DNA of 6,510 bases, taken from NCBI GenBank assembly GCA_965369375.1, contig CBDUQN010000127.1, positions 1-6,510 on the forward strand, written 5' to 3'. Position 1 is the first letter of the stretch; each line of letters starts with the position of its first letter. A program made the translations under genes and the position numbers. Source of the DNA: CBDUQN01 sp965369375 (GTDB lineage Bacteria > Krumholzibacteriota > Krumholzibacteriia > Krumholzibacteriales > Krumholzibacteriaceae). Of this stretch, positions 1 to 6,104 are shown one piece after another. The notes under the pieces were generated by a model, which saw nothing but the letters and a program-made list of their open reading frames with translations, was not told where the DNA came from and made no database searches.

Positions 1-73
1 TTAGATGAACGCCGGCCCCCTCGATTGTCGCTTTGCTCCGCGAAACCTTCTTGATCCGTCTGATGCTCTTCAT
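1..73 (-). CDS. Pirin family protein, N-terminal fragment cut by the window edge
   Basis: Only the first 24 codons are inside the window; they read MKSIRRIKKVSRSKATIEGA followed by GVHL, and the frame runs open off the left edge. The basic K-x-x-R-x-x-K-K-V start followed by T-I/M-E-G-A-G-V-H/K-L is the characteristic N-terminus of pirins, cupin-fold proteins of about 230-300 residues. Bacterial pirins bind a metal and some have quercetinase-like activity, but nothing about catalysis can be judged from this fragment. The ATG at 73-71 has an AGGAA ribosome-binding sequence about nine bases upstream that overlaps the stop codon of the preceding DsrE-like gene, only 10 nt away, so the two are almost certainly translated from one transcript. 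The assignment rests on a short stretch, but the motif is distinctive. Confidence 0.75.
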   Translation of the reverse strand, partial: MKSIRRIKKVSRSKATIEGAGVHL

Positions 74-83
74 AGATAGATTC

Positions 84-416
84 CTATAACTGAATAATCT
101 TATCCGCCTTCCCCATTATCTCGATAGTCTGAGACATTGTGCCTACAATGCCGACTCGCAACTGGTCCCTTTTCTTGTGATAGTCGAGACAGGTGCCGCA
201 CGTGGCGATGTTCGTTCCCCTCGATTCGAGGGTTTTTAGTAATTCCAGCGGTTCACCGTCTTCGGTGGTAAGATTGATGCCGGAGTTCACGCATCCGATC
301 ATGTTAACCTTCTGGTCCGATTCAACGAGGTTCTTCAGAAAAGAAATCAGCAGCTTCCTTCCTAATTCGGGATCGCCGAATCCCATGGTATCTTTGTTGA
401 GATACAAGAAAATCAA
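84..416 (-). CDS. DsrE-like protein resembling the C-terminal domain of YedF
   Basis: A 110-residue soluble protein. It opens with a beta strand (IFLYLNKDTMG) followed by GDPELGRKLLISFLKNL, has a central strand ending in N-S-G-I-N-L-T, and carries a C-G-T-C-L-D-Y motif at residues 73-79. This is the pattern of the DsrE/DsrF-like domain that forms the C-terminal half of the sulfurtransferase-like selenium-metabolism protein YedF. Here it stands alone, without the TusA/SirA-like N-terminal domain that YedF carries. The two cysteines of CGTC could bind persulfide or selenium, but the function is not established. The start is TTG at 416-414, five bases after a perfect AAGGAGG (428-422); the only nearby ATG (421) is out of frame and meets a stop at once. 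The pirin gene follows after 10 nt, and the lipoprotein gene lies 76 bp upstream on the same strand. Confidence 0.85.
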   Translation of the reverse strand: MIFLYLNKDTMGFGDPELGRKLLISFLKNLVESDQKVNMIGCVNSGINLTTEDGEPLELLKTLESRGTNIATCGTCLDYHKKRDQLRVGIVGTMSQTIEIMGKADKIIQL

Positions 417-421
417 TGCAT

Positions 422-428
422 CCTCCTT
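422..428 (-). promoter_or_regulatory. Shine-Dalgarno of the DsrE-like gene, fixing a TTG start
   Basis: AAGGAGG on the minus strand, five bases before the TTG at 416. It is a full match to the anti-SD sequence and rules out the internal ATG codon (MGFG, residue 11) as the start, because the strands and helix before that ATG belong to the conserved fold. Confidence 0.75.
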
Positions 429-492
429 CGTTGGGCGTATACAATTTTACCTAAGCAAAATCTAAGGAGATACTCGAGGGTATAATTTGTAG

Positions 493-1041
493 CTATTTCC
501 TCCCCGGCGGCGGATAATTGCGCAGGATTTCGAAGACGTATTTATCGATCTCGCGCTGCATCTTCTCGGGATTGGAATAATCGTGTACGACCTTTGTGCC
601 GAGGCCGCGCCAGACGAGTTCTTTGGTCTTGTATTCCACGATATCTATAACGAGAGTACCTTCGGTGTAGTGACTCACATCGACATGGCCGCCATATGGA
701 CCCCACCAAGGATCGTACCAGCCATAGTGCCCGTAATCAGTAACCTGAATCTTGTCCTGCGTGCCGGCGTGCACAACAATCACCACATCGGTCTCGTCAT
801 TATCAATATGCGTTAATCCCTTTTCTTTCAATCCACGAACGATCGCGTCCTCGACCCGCTTCTTGACCAGCGGATGCGCTGCAAGCACGTCTCCCGGTAT
901 CGATTCTCCCTGATAGATCGAGAAAGTCTTTACCTCGGTGAAATTCACCGACGGATCGAAATCATAATTTGTCGTCACCGACGAACAACTCATGCATGCG
1001 AATAATAAGAGGCTTCCCAATAAAGCTACTTTTTTGTTCAA
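493..1041 (-). CDS. DUF4136-family outer-envelope lipoprotein
   Basis: A 182-residue protein. Residues 1-19 form a lipoprotein signal peptide: N-K-K, then the hydrophobic VALLGSLLLFA, then cysteines at 16 and 19. Either LFAC or CMSC could be the lipobox; the first has the better -3 and -1 residues, the second is followed by the usual Ser-Ser. The mature part fits DUF4136: NYDFDPSVNFTEVKTFSIY near the N-terminus, HPLVKKRVEDAIVRGLKEKG, D-V-V-I-V-V-H at 85-91, a Gly/Tyr/Trp-rich loop (104-117), then YTEGTLVIDIVEYKTKELVW (125-144) and a C-terminal helix ending YPPPGRK. The family's function is unknown; it is anchored in the envelope facing the periplasm. The frame is open up to 1254, but the start is set at the TTG at 1041, four bases after AGGAG, because the extra 71 residues have no signal peptide and would run into the preceding gene. 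Confidence 0.9.
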   Translation of the reverse strand: MNKKVALLGSLLLFACMSCSSVTTNYDFDPSVNFTEVKTFSIYQGESIPGDVLAAHPLVKKRVEDAIVRGLKEKGLTHIDNDETDVVIVVHAGTQDKIQVTDYGHYGWYDPWWGPYGGHVDVSHYTEGTLVIDIVEYKTKELVWRGLGTKVVHDYSNPEKMQREIDKYVFEILRNYPPPGRK

Positions 1042-1045
1042 TTCA

Positions 1046-1053
1046 CTCCTCCC
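1046..1053 (-). promoter_or_regulatory. Shine-Dalgarno of the lipoprotein gene, fixing a TTG start
   Basis: GGGAGGAG on the minus strand, ending four bases before TTG at 1041. It places the start exactly at the beginning of the lipoprotein signal peptide. Confidence 0.7.
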
Positions 1054-1174
1054 GAGTTTGAATGGATCTACTACACAGAACAAATATGACACATGATCCG
1101 GATTTTGGCTAATGATAATACGTGATTCGGCCGCTATCAAGAGCCGCCGACACATCGGTGGGAGTTGGGGTCTT

Positions 1175-1936
1175 TTAGTATCTTCCGCCGCCTCCCCTGC
1201 CGCTTCCTCCCTTACTTCCCCGTCGTCCACCCATCTGGCTGCGCATGCGTTCACGCATCTTGTCGCGCTGCTCTTCTTTTATTTTTTTGTATTCCTCCAT
1301 TTGCTCTTCAGTGAGTATTTTCGAGAGGCGTTCCTCCGTCCGCTCGTCGATGCGTTCCATCTCTTCCCTCATGCCCCTCATAGCGCTCATATCGCCACGA
1401 CCGCCGCCGCCTCTGAATTTTTGCATCATCGCCTGTCTCTCTTTCATAGCTTGGTCGATTATCGGCAGCACGATGTCGGCTTGTTCTTCGGTGAGCTGGA
1501 GCCGCTCCTTCATTATCAGTATCGCTTCGTCTGTTATTCTTGCCCGGGCCTCCCGCTGCGCCTTGGCAAGGTACTCTTCTTTGAAGGCTTCGTATGCCGC
1601 CATTTGCTCCTCGGTCAGTATTTCCTCGATTCTGCCTTCAGTTTGCTTTGTGAGCCTTCTCTGCTCGATCAAGAGCGAAAGCTCGTCCGTGGAATCATCT
1701 TCGGCGTACTTTTTCTTCAGCACATCCCGTTTTTCAAAATCCTCCACGATTATCGAACGGATATTTTCTTCCTGGTCCTTCGATAATTCTAACCGCTCCT
1801 TTAGGGCTGATACAATTTCATCGGGATTCTTGGTGCTTGACAGGATCTCATAGTTTTGCCCTATGGCGGGAGCGACCGCCCCAAATATCATGGCAAAAAG
1901 AGCCGCCATAACAATGCAGATATTTCCTTTCCTCAT
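1175..1936 (-). CDS. Periplasmic Spy/CpxP-like LTxxQ protein with a duplicated module
   Basis: A 253-residue secreted protein. Residues 1-26 are a signal peptide (R-K near the N-terminus, hydrophobic IVMAALFAMIFGAVAP, cleavage likely after A-I-G). The mature protein is almost entirely charged helix and contains four LTxxQ-like motifs: LSKDQ (51-55), LTEEQ (107-111), LTEEQ (148-152) and LTEEQ (208-212). They fall into two similar modules, about 43-121 and 139-222, each beginning with a K-E-R-L-x-L-(S/T) helix and ending I-L-T-E-E-Q-M-x-x-Y. Spy and CpxP of enterobacteria have one such pair in about 160 residues and act as periplasmic chaperones or stress sensors. A chaperone-like role here is inferred from the fold only. 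Met/Gly/Arg-rich stretches (170-190) and a Gly/Arg-rich tail (233-253) are added. The ATG at 1936 is six bases after GGAGG; the TTG two codons earlier touches that SD and is unlikely. The gene diverges from the large sensor gene. Confidence 0.82.
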   Translation of the reverse strand: MRKGNICIVMAALFAMIFGAVAPAIGQNYEILSSTKNPDEIVSALKERLELSKDQEENIRSIIVEDFEKRDVLKKKYAEDDSTDELSLLIEQRRLTKQTEGRIEEILTEEQMAAYEAFKEEYLAKAQREARARITDEAILIMKERLQLTEEQADIVLPIIDQAMKERQAMMQKFRGGGGRGDMSAMRGMREEMERIDERTEERLSKILTEEQMEEYKKIKEEQRDKMRERMRSQMGGRRGSKGGSGRGGGGRY

Positions 1937-2208
1937 TTTCAACCTCCATCATCCAGGTGGCAGTGGGGGCTAAAGAGTAATCCATACTAATATAAACGCC
2001 GAATCGGCAGAAATCATGCAAGAAAGTCATTGATTTTTTTTCAGCCTTTTGCAACTTTTCATCGATAACCAACGTTAATTAACTAGATAAGCAATGTGCT
2101 GGGCGTTGAAATGAAAAATGAACTTTATTTTGCCGGATTAATTTATAATTATTCATTCAGAGTCCGCGCCTGCCCGCCTGACAAGACTTCTCAGAGGAAA
2201 CAGTAGTT
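1937..2208. promoter_or_regulatory. Divergent intergenic region between the Spy-like gene and the sensor gene
   Basis: This 272-bp AT-rich stretch has no convincing gene and must hold the promoters of both flanking genes. On the plus strand a TATAAT hexamer at 2144-2149 is a candidate -10 for the sensor gene, though no good -35 lies 16-18 bp before it. On the minus strand a TATATT (1988-1993) is a weak candidate -10 for the Spy-like gene. Two perfect short palindromes could be operator sites: GCCGA-A-TCGGC at 1998-2008 and GTTAATTAAC at 2074-2083. A run of eight T lies at 2034-2041. The sensor gene's ribosome-binding site is probably AGAGGAAA at 2193-2200. None of these sites is assigned to a known regulator. 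Confidence 0.5.
1943..1947 (-). promoter_or_regulatory. Shine-Dalgarno of the Spy-like gene
   Basis: GGAGG on the minus strand, immediately followed by TTGAAAATG. Spacing to the ATG is six bases and to the TTG zero, so the ATG at 1936 is chosen as the start. Confidence 0.65.
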
Positions 2209-5200
2209 ATGGGGATACCAGCAGAATCGCACTTTTGCACGAAACGTGGTGAGCTTATATCATGTTGCATGATATTGGCTTATCTCGTTGCGTTTTTTGC
2301 CTTATTCGCTCCGCGCGGGCTGGCAGCTCAGACGGAGAATATCAGGTTCGAACAGATTTTTCTCGAGCAGGGACTCTCGCAGAGTATCGTCGAATGCATA
2401 ACTCAGGACAACATCGGTTTTATGTGGTTCGGCACGGAGGACGGTCTCAACAAGTTCGATGGATACCGGTTTACCGTTTTGCGCCATGATCCCGACGACG
2501 AAAACAGCCTCAGCTATAATCAGGTTCTGACGATAAGCGAAGATAAGGAAGGCTTTCTGTGGATCGGTACGTTTCTCGGAGGTCTCAACCGATACGATCC
2601 CGCGAAGGACCAGTTCAAGCGGTACAGGGCGAACCCCGATGATCCCATGAGTCTCAGTCATGACATGGTGAGAACAATCTGCGAGGACCGTGCCGGAGCT
2701 CTCTGGATAGGAACGGACGGCGGCTTGAACCGGTTCGATAAGCATTCAGAAGTCTTTACACGGTACCTGCACGATCCAACGGATCCGAAGACCCTGAGCC
2801 ATAACGTTGTGAGGGCGATATGTGAAGACCGCTCGGGCGCAATCTGGGTCGGAACGCAGGGTGGCGGCTTGAACCGGCTCGACGGGGATACAGAAACTTT
2901 TACCCATTACCTGCATGATCCGAACGATTCACGAAGCCTGAGCCACAACTCGGTTCGATCGCTCTTCGTTGACGATGCCGGAGTGCTTTGGATAGGCACT
3001 GATGGCGGAGGCCTCAACAAATTCGATCCTGCAACTGAAACATTCATCCATTTCGCAAATGACCCGGTTGATGCAAAGAGTTTGAGCCACAATTCGATTT
3101 TAGCGATCTATGAAGACCGGCTCGGAACACTCTGGATCGGGACGAACGGCGGCGGCCTGAACAAATTCGACCGCGCAACGGGAACATTCATACGCTATAT
3201 CAACGATCCATATGATCCGAACAGTCTGAGTTACAACGAAGTTTACGCGATCTACGAGGACCGTTCCGGAGTCCTCTGGATCGGCACGTATGGCGGCGGG
3301 ATCGATAAATTCGATCGCAAGAAAAAGGCGCTTATTCACTACGCACGCAATCCGAACGACCCCCACAGCCTGAGCCATGAGATCGTTTGGTCTATTTTCG
3401 AGGACGAAGACGGCACGCTCTGGATCGGGACGCATGGCGGCGGTCTGAACAGGTTCGATCGAAAGCGCAATCACTACACGCACTATCGTCACAATCCTGA
3501 TGATCCTCACAGTCTGAGCGCCGACATTGTGAGGAATGTATTTATAGATCATGCCGGCACGCTCTGGATCGGCACTCACGGCGGCGGCGTGTGCACCTTC
3601 GACCGCGATTCCGAGAGATTCACGCGCTACCTTCACAGTCCCGATGATCCGCACAGCCTCAGCCATGACGAGGTACGATCGATCTATGAGGATAGATCGG
3701 GGACGATCTGGATCGGAACCAACGGAGGCGGGCTCAACAGGTTCGATCGCGAGAAAAACCGATTCACCCGCTTTGCAAACATTGAAGGTGATTCCAACAG
3801 CTTGAGCAACGATTTTGTCAGGGCGATCCACGAAGATCGAAACGGCGATTTCTGGTTAGGAACGCAGGGCGGCGGTTTGAACAAGCTCGATAGAACAACG
3901 GGTAAATTCACCCATTTCATCATGGATACCGAAGATGCAAGCAGCATCAACAACAACTATGTTTTTTCGATTCATGAGGATAATGCGGGAATGATCTGGC
4001 TCGGAACATGGGGAGGCGGGCTCAACAGGTTCGATCCCCGATCAGGGACCTTTACCCATTATACGACGGAGCACGGCCTTCCGAATAATTCGATTTACGG
4101 CATCCTAGAGGATAGCGAAGGGAATCTTTGGATAAGCACGAATGAGGGTCTCTCACGTTTCAACAGGGTGACCGAGACATTCAAGAACTACACCGAAAGG
4201 GATGGGCTGCAGAGCAACGAGTTCAACGGAGGATCCTATTTTAAATCGAAGAGCGGTGAAATGTTCTTCGGTGGAATCAAAGGTTTCAATGCCTTCTATC
4301 CGGAAATGATCAAAGATAATCTCCACGTACCACCCGTCGTCATAACATCCTTCAAAAAGCTGAACAAGGATGTTGAGCTGGATGAGCCGATATACGAGAA
4401 AACGGATCTCGAGCTCTCCTACAGGGATTACGTCTTCTCCTTCGAATTCGCCGCTCTCGAATTCACGGCGCCGGACAAAAATCTGTATGCATACAAGATG
4501 GAGGGGCTGGACAAGGACTGGATCTACACCGACTCCGATAAGCGGTTTGCCAACTACACGACACTCGCACCCGGTAAATATGTCTTCATGGTCAAAGCAT
4601 CAAACAACGACGGCATCTGGAATGAGAAAGGGACATCGATCCATCTTACGATCACTCCCCCATTCTGGAATACGTGGCTCTTCAGGATAATTGCAGCCCT
4701 CGTGCTCCTGGGACTGATAGTCGCAGTGTACAAGAGAAGGGTTCAGGGCATCCGCATGAAAACGGAGCTTCTGGCGGCGCACCAGGCACAGATGTCGATT
4801 ATGCCGCAGGATGATCCCGAGGTACACGGTTTCGACATTTCCGGAATCTGTATCCCCGCAAACGAGGTGGGCGGTGATTTCTATGACTACTTCTGGATGA
4901 ACGGCGAACAATCCAAACTCGGTATCGTCGTGGGTGACGTTTCCGGGAAAGCGATGCAGGCGGCTATGATAGCGGTGATGTCGAGTGGAATGATCTATTC
5001 GAAAGCGGATGAAGCGAATACGCCGCGAGATCTCGTCACACGCCTGAACCGTTCAATGTATCTCACAACCGATGAAATAATGTTTACCGCGCTCTGTTTC
5101 GGCTCCATCGATCCGAGAACAAAGGAATTCACCTATACCGTCGCCGGTATCAACAGCCCTTTGCTGAAAACGGGAAAGGTTGTGGAGAGCCTCGGCGCCA

Positions 5201-5493
5201 ATGGCTCGCGTCTTCCGGTTGGGGTGCTCGCGGAGAATACGTACCAGGATAAGACCGTCAGGCTCAATCCAGGCGATGTGCTCGTTCTCTTCACCGACGG
5301 GATAATCGATGCGAGAAACAAAGTCGGCGAGTTCTTCGAACACGAAACGCTCAAAGTGCTGCTCAGAGAGGCCGATACTTCCACTCTCTCGGCGAAAGAG
5401 ATCAAGGAATATATCATCGAGAACATCAAGCAGTTCGCCGGCAATTCCACTCAGGAAGATGACATGACGATAGTTGTCATCAAGAGCACCTGA
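2209..5493 (+). CDS. Periplasmic 14-blade propeller sensor fused to a SpoIIE/PP2C phosphatase
   Basis: A 1094-residue single-pass membrane sensor. Residues 1-40 hold a signal peptide (hydrophobic MILAYLVAFFALFA, cleavage near LAA-Q). Residues 56-704 are 13 clear Reg_prop repeats plus a degenerate 14th, most of them 48 residues with the core E-D-x-x-G-x-L-W-I-G-T-x-G-G-G-L-N-x-F-D. Residues 705-818 include a Y_Y_Y domain (LYAYKMEGLDKDWIYT...), followed by a membrane helix at about 820-841. A 30-residue helical linker leads to a SpoIIE-type PP2C domain (about 873-1091). The metal-binding acidic residues are present: GGDFYD (D890, D893), GDVSG (D910), FTDG (D1030) and EDD (D1084/D1085). Fourteen blades equal two seven-bladed propellers, as in Bacteroides hybrid two-component sensors, but the output here is Ser/Thr dephosphorylation, typical of partner switching (RsbU, SpoIIE). 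The ligand is unknown. The ATG at 2209 follows AGAGGAAA with 8-10 nt spacing. Confidence 0.93.
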   Translation: MGIPAESHFCTKRGELISCCMILAYLVAFFALFAPRGLAAQTENIRFEQIFLEQGLSQSIVECITQDNIGFMWFGTEDGLNKFDGYRFTVLRHDPDDENSLSYNQVLTISEDKEGFLWIGTFLGGLNRYDPAKDQFKRYRANPDDPMSLSHDMVRTICEDRAGALWIGTDGGLNRFDKHSEVFTRYLHDPTDPKTLSHNVVRAICEDRSGAIWVGTQGGGLNRLDGDTETFTHYLHDPNDSRSLSHNSVRSLFVDDAGVLWIGTDGGGLNKFDPATETFIHFANDPVDAKSLSHNSILAIYEDRLGTLWIGTNGGGLNKFDRATGTFIRYINDPYDPNSLSYNEVYAIYEDRSGVLWIGTYGGGIDKFDRKKKALIHYARNPNDPHSLSHEIVWSIFEDEDGTLWIGTHGGGLNRFDRKRNHYTHYRHNPDDPHSLSADIVRNVFIDHAGTLWIGTHGGGVCTFDRDSERFTRYLHSPDDPHSLSHDEVRSIYEDRSGTIWIGTNGGGLNRFDREKNRFTRFANIEGDSNSLSNDFVRAIHEDRNGDFWLGTQGGGLNKLDRTTGKFTHFIMDTEDASSINNNYVFSIHEDNAGMIWLGTWGGGLNRFDPRSGTFTHYTTEHGLPNNSIYGILEDSEGNLWISTNEGLSRFNRVTETFKNYTERDGLQSNEFNGGSYFKSKSGEMFFGGIKGFNAFYPEMIKDNLHVPPVVITSFKKLNKDVELDEPIYEKTDLELSYRDYVFSFEFAALEFTAPDKNLYAYKMEGLDKDWIYTDSDKRFANYTTLAPGKYVFMVKASNNDGIWNEKGTSIHLTITPPFWNTWLFRIIAALVLLGLIVAVYKRRVQGIRMKTELLAAHQAQMSIMPQDDPEVHGFDISGICIPANEVGGDFYDYFWMNGEQSKLGIVVGDVSGKAMQAAMIAVMSSGMIYSKADEANTPRDLVTRLNRSMYLTTDEIMFTALCFGSIDPRTKEFTYTVAGINSPLLKTGKVVESLGANGSRLPVGVLAENTYQDKTVRLNPGDVLVLFTDGIIDARNKVGEFFEHETLKVLLREADTSTLSAKEIKEYIIENIKQFAGNSTQEDDMTIVVIKST
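2374..4320 (+). repeat. Tandem coding repeats (about 144 bp) encoding 14 propeller blades
   Basis: Within the sensor gene, units begin at residues 56, 101, 149, 196, 244, 292, 340, 388, 436, 484, 532, 580, 624 and 667. Units 4 to 11 (2794-3945) keep an exact 48-residue, 144-bp period. Unit 3 is one residue shorter because it has GG where the others have GGG, and units 12-14 shrink to 44, 43 and about 38 residues. At DNA level, phrases such as CTCTGGATCGG and GGCGGCGG recur in register. This is a protein repeat that has expanded by tandem duplication, not a mobile or CRISPR repeat. Confidence 0.9.
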
Positions 5494-5528
5494 AAATCGC
5501 ACACCACCGGGATCCCGGGATTTACGAG

Positions 5529-5948
5529 CTAGGCGCCTATGATCTTGACCAGGATGCGCTTCTTTCTGCGTCCGTCGAATTCCCCATAAAATATCTGCTC
5601 CCACGGGCCGAAATCGAGACGCCCTTCCGTAACGGCGACGACGACCTCGCGTCCCATGACCTGCCGTTTGAGATGCGCATCCCCGTTGTCCTCGCCGGTC
5701 CTGTTATGACGGTAGGCGCTTATCGGTTCGTGAGGAGCCAGATTTTCGAGCCATTCTTCGTAGTCCTCGTGAAGACCAGGTTCGTCGTCATTGATGAATA
5801 CCGACGCTGTTATATGCATCGCGTTTACGAGGACCAATCCTTCAGAGATTCCGCTATCGCTCAGGCAATTCTCGACCTGCGGCGTGATATTGATAAAGGC
5901 TCTTCTCGTGGGCACATTGAACCAGAGCTCTTTTCTATAGCTTTTCAT
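5529..5948 (-). CDS. yjbQ: YjbQ/UPF0047 family protein (secondary thiamine-phosphate synthase-like)
   Basis: A 139-residue protein that matches the family over its whole length (E. coli YjbQ is of similar size). Family landmarks are MHITASVFINDDEPGLHEDY (44-63), the stretch A-Y-R-H-N-x-x-G-E-D-N-G-D-A-H-L (78-93), and the C-terminal core EGRLDFGPWEQIFYGEFDG (108-126) followed by R-I-L-V-K-I-I-G. Members are small soluble cytoplasmic proteins; some are annotated as secondary thiamine-phosphate synthases because they can weakly replace ThiE, but their true role is unsettled. The ATG at 5948 is chosen. A GTG at 5966 is also in frame, but it lies before the purine-rich ribosome-binding stretch (GGGGGGAAAAG, 5964-5954), and family members begin close to the ATG. 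The gene follows the GYD-domain gene on the same strand and converges with the sensor gene, ending 35 bp from its stop. Confidence 0.92.
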   Translation of the reverse strand: MKSYRKELWFNVPTRRAFINITPQVENCLSDSGISEGLVLVNAMHITASVFINDDEPGLHEDYEEWLENLAPHEPISAYRHNRTGEDNGDAHLKRQVMGREVVVAVTEGRLDFGPWEQIFYGEFDGRRKKRILVKIIGA

Positions 5949-5958
5949 GCAAACTTTT

Positions 5959-6104
5959 CCCCCCACGCTGGTATGTTCTAAATCTCGTAAATCTGCGCCC
6001 CCGCGCTGTAATGTTCTAGATCTCGTAAATTTGCTCTCCCGGGTTGTTACCCTCTAGATTTCTTCATTTATCCCCGGCTGTTACCCTCTAGATCTCGTCA
6101 GTCA
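5959..6104 (-). repeat. Four imperfect ~34-38 bp tandem repeats between the GYD and YjbQ genes
   Basis: On the minus strand each copy has the form (A/G)A-(C/A)-GA-(G/A)-AT-(C/T)-T-AGA, then a variable AGGGTAAC or ACATTAC core, then CAGC/CAAC and a G-rich end. The TAG triplets lie at 6088-6090, 6054-6056, 6016-6018 and 5978-5980, giving spacings of 34, 38 and 38 bp. The two left-hand copies (5959-5997 and 5998-6036) are the most alike, and the two right-hand copies (6037-6070 and 6071-6104) form a second pair. The right-most copy overlaps the last codons and stop of the GYD gene. The left-most one ends in the G-rich stretch that serves as the YjbQ ribosome-binding region. The intergenic gap is therefore made almost entirely of repeat. 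Confidence 0.8.

Noticed and set aside
1042..1254. In-frame extension of the lipoprotein gene to an ATG at 1254
   Set aside because: It would overlap the 3' end of the Spy-like gene, encodes an unremarkable charged stretch, and would bury the lipoprotein signal peptide; the TTG at 1041 has a good ribosome-binding site.
1112..1786. Open frame on the plus strand opposite the Spy-like gene
   Set aside because: The opposite strand encodes a coherent secreted LTxxQ protein; the plus-strand product is low-complexity (His/Leu/Phe-rich) and has no family features.
1848..2072. Minus-strand open frame across the divergent promoter region
   Set aside because: It overlaps the Spy-like gene in another frame, has no ribosome-binding site, and its product has no recognisable features.
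3100..3831. Long open frame antisense to the propeller repeats
   Set aside because: It is a mirror of the periodic coding repeats on the plus strand; its repetitive protein has no recognisable domain and no ribosome-binding site.
5507..5518. Palindrome CCGGGATCCCGG between the convergent sensor and yjbQ genes, as a terminator
   Set aside because: The stem is only four or five pairs once a loop is allowed, and no T-tract follows on either strand, so an intrinsic terminator cannot be supported, although termination must occur in this 35-bp gap.
5053..5604. Minus-strand open frame across the end of the sensor gene
   Set aside because: It lies antisense to the well-conserved PP2C domain and overlaps the real yjbQ gene end; its product resembles nothing.
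5959..6104. CRISPR array
   Set aside because: The units are contiguous with no unique spacers, they vary in sequence, and no cas gene is present.
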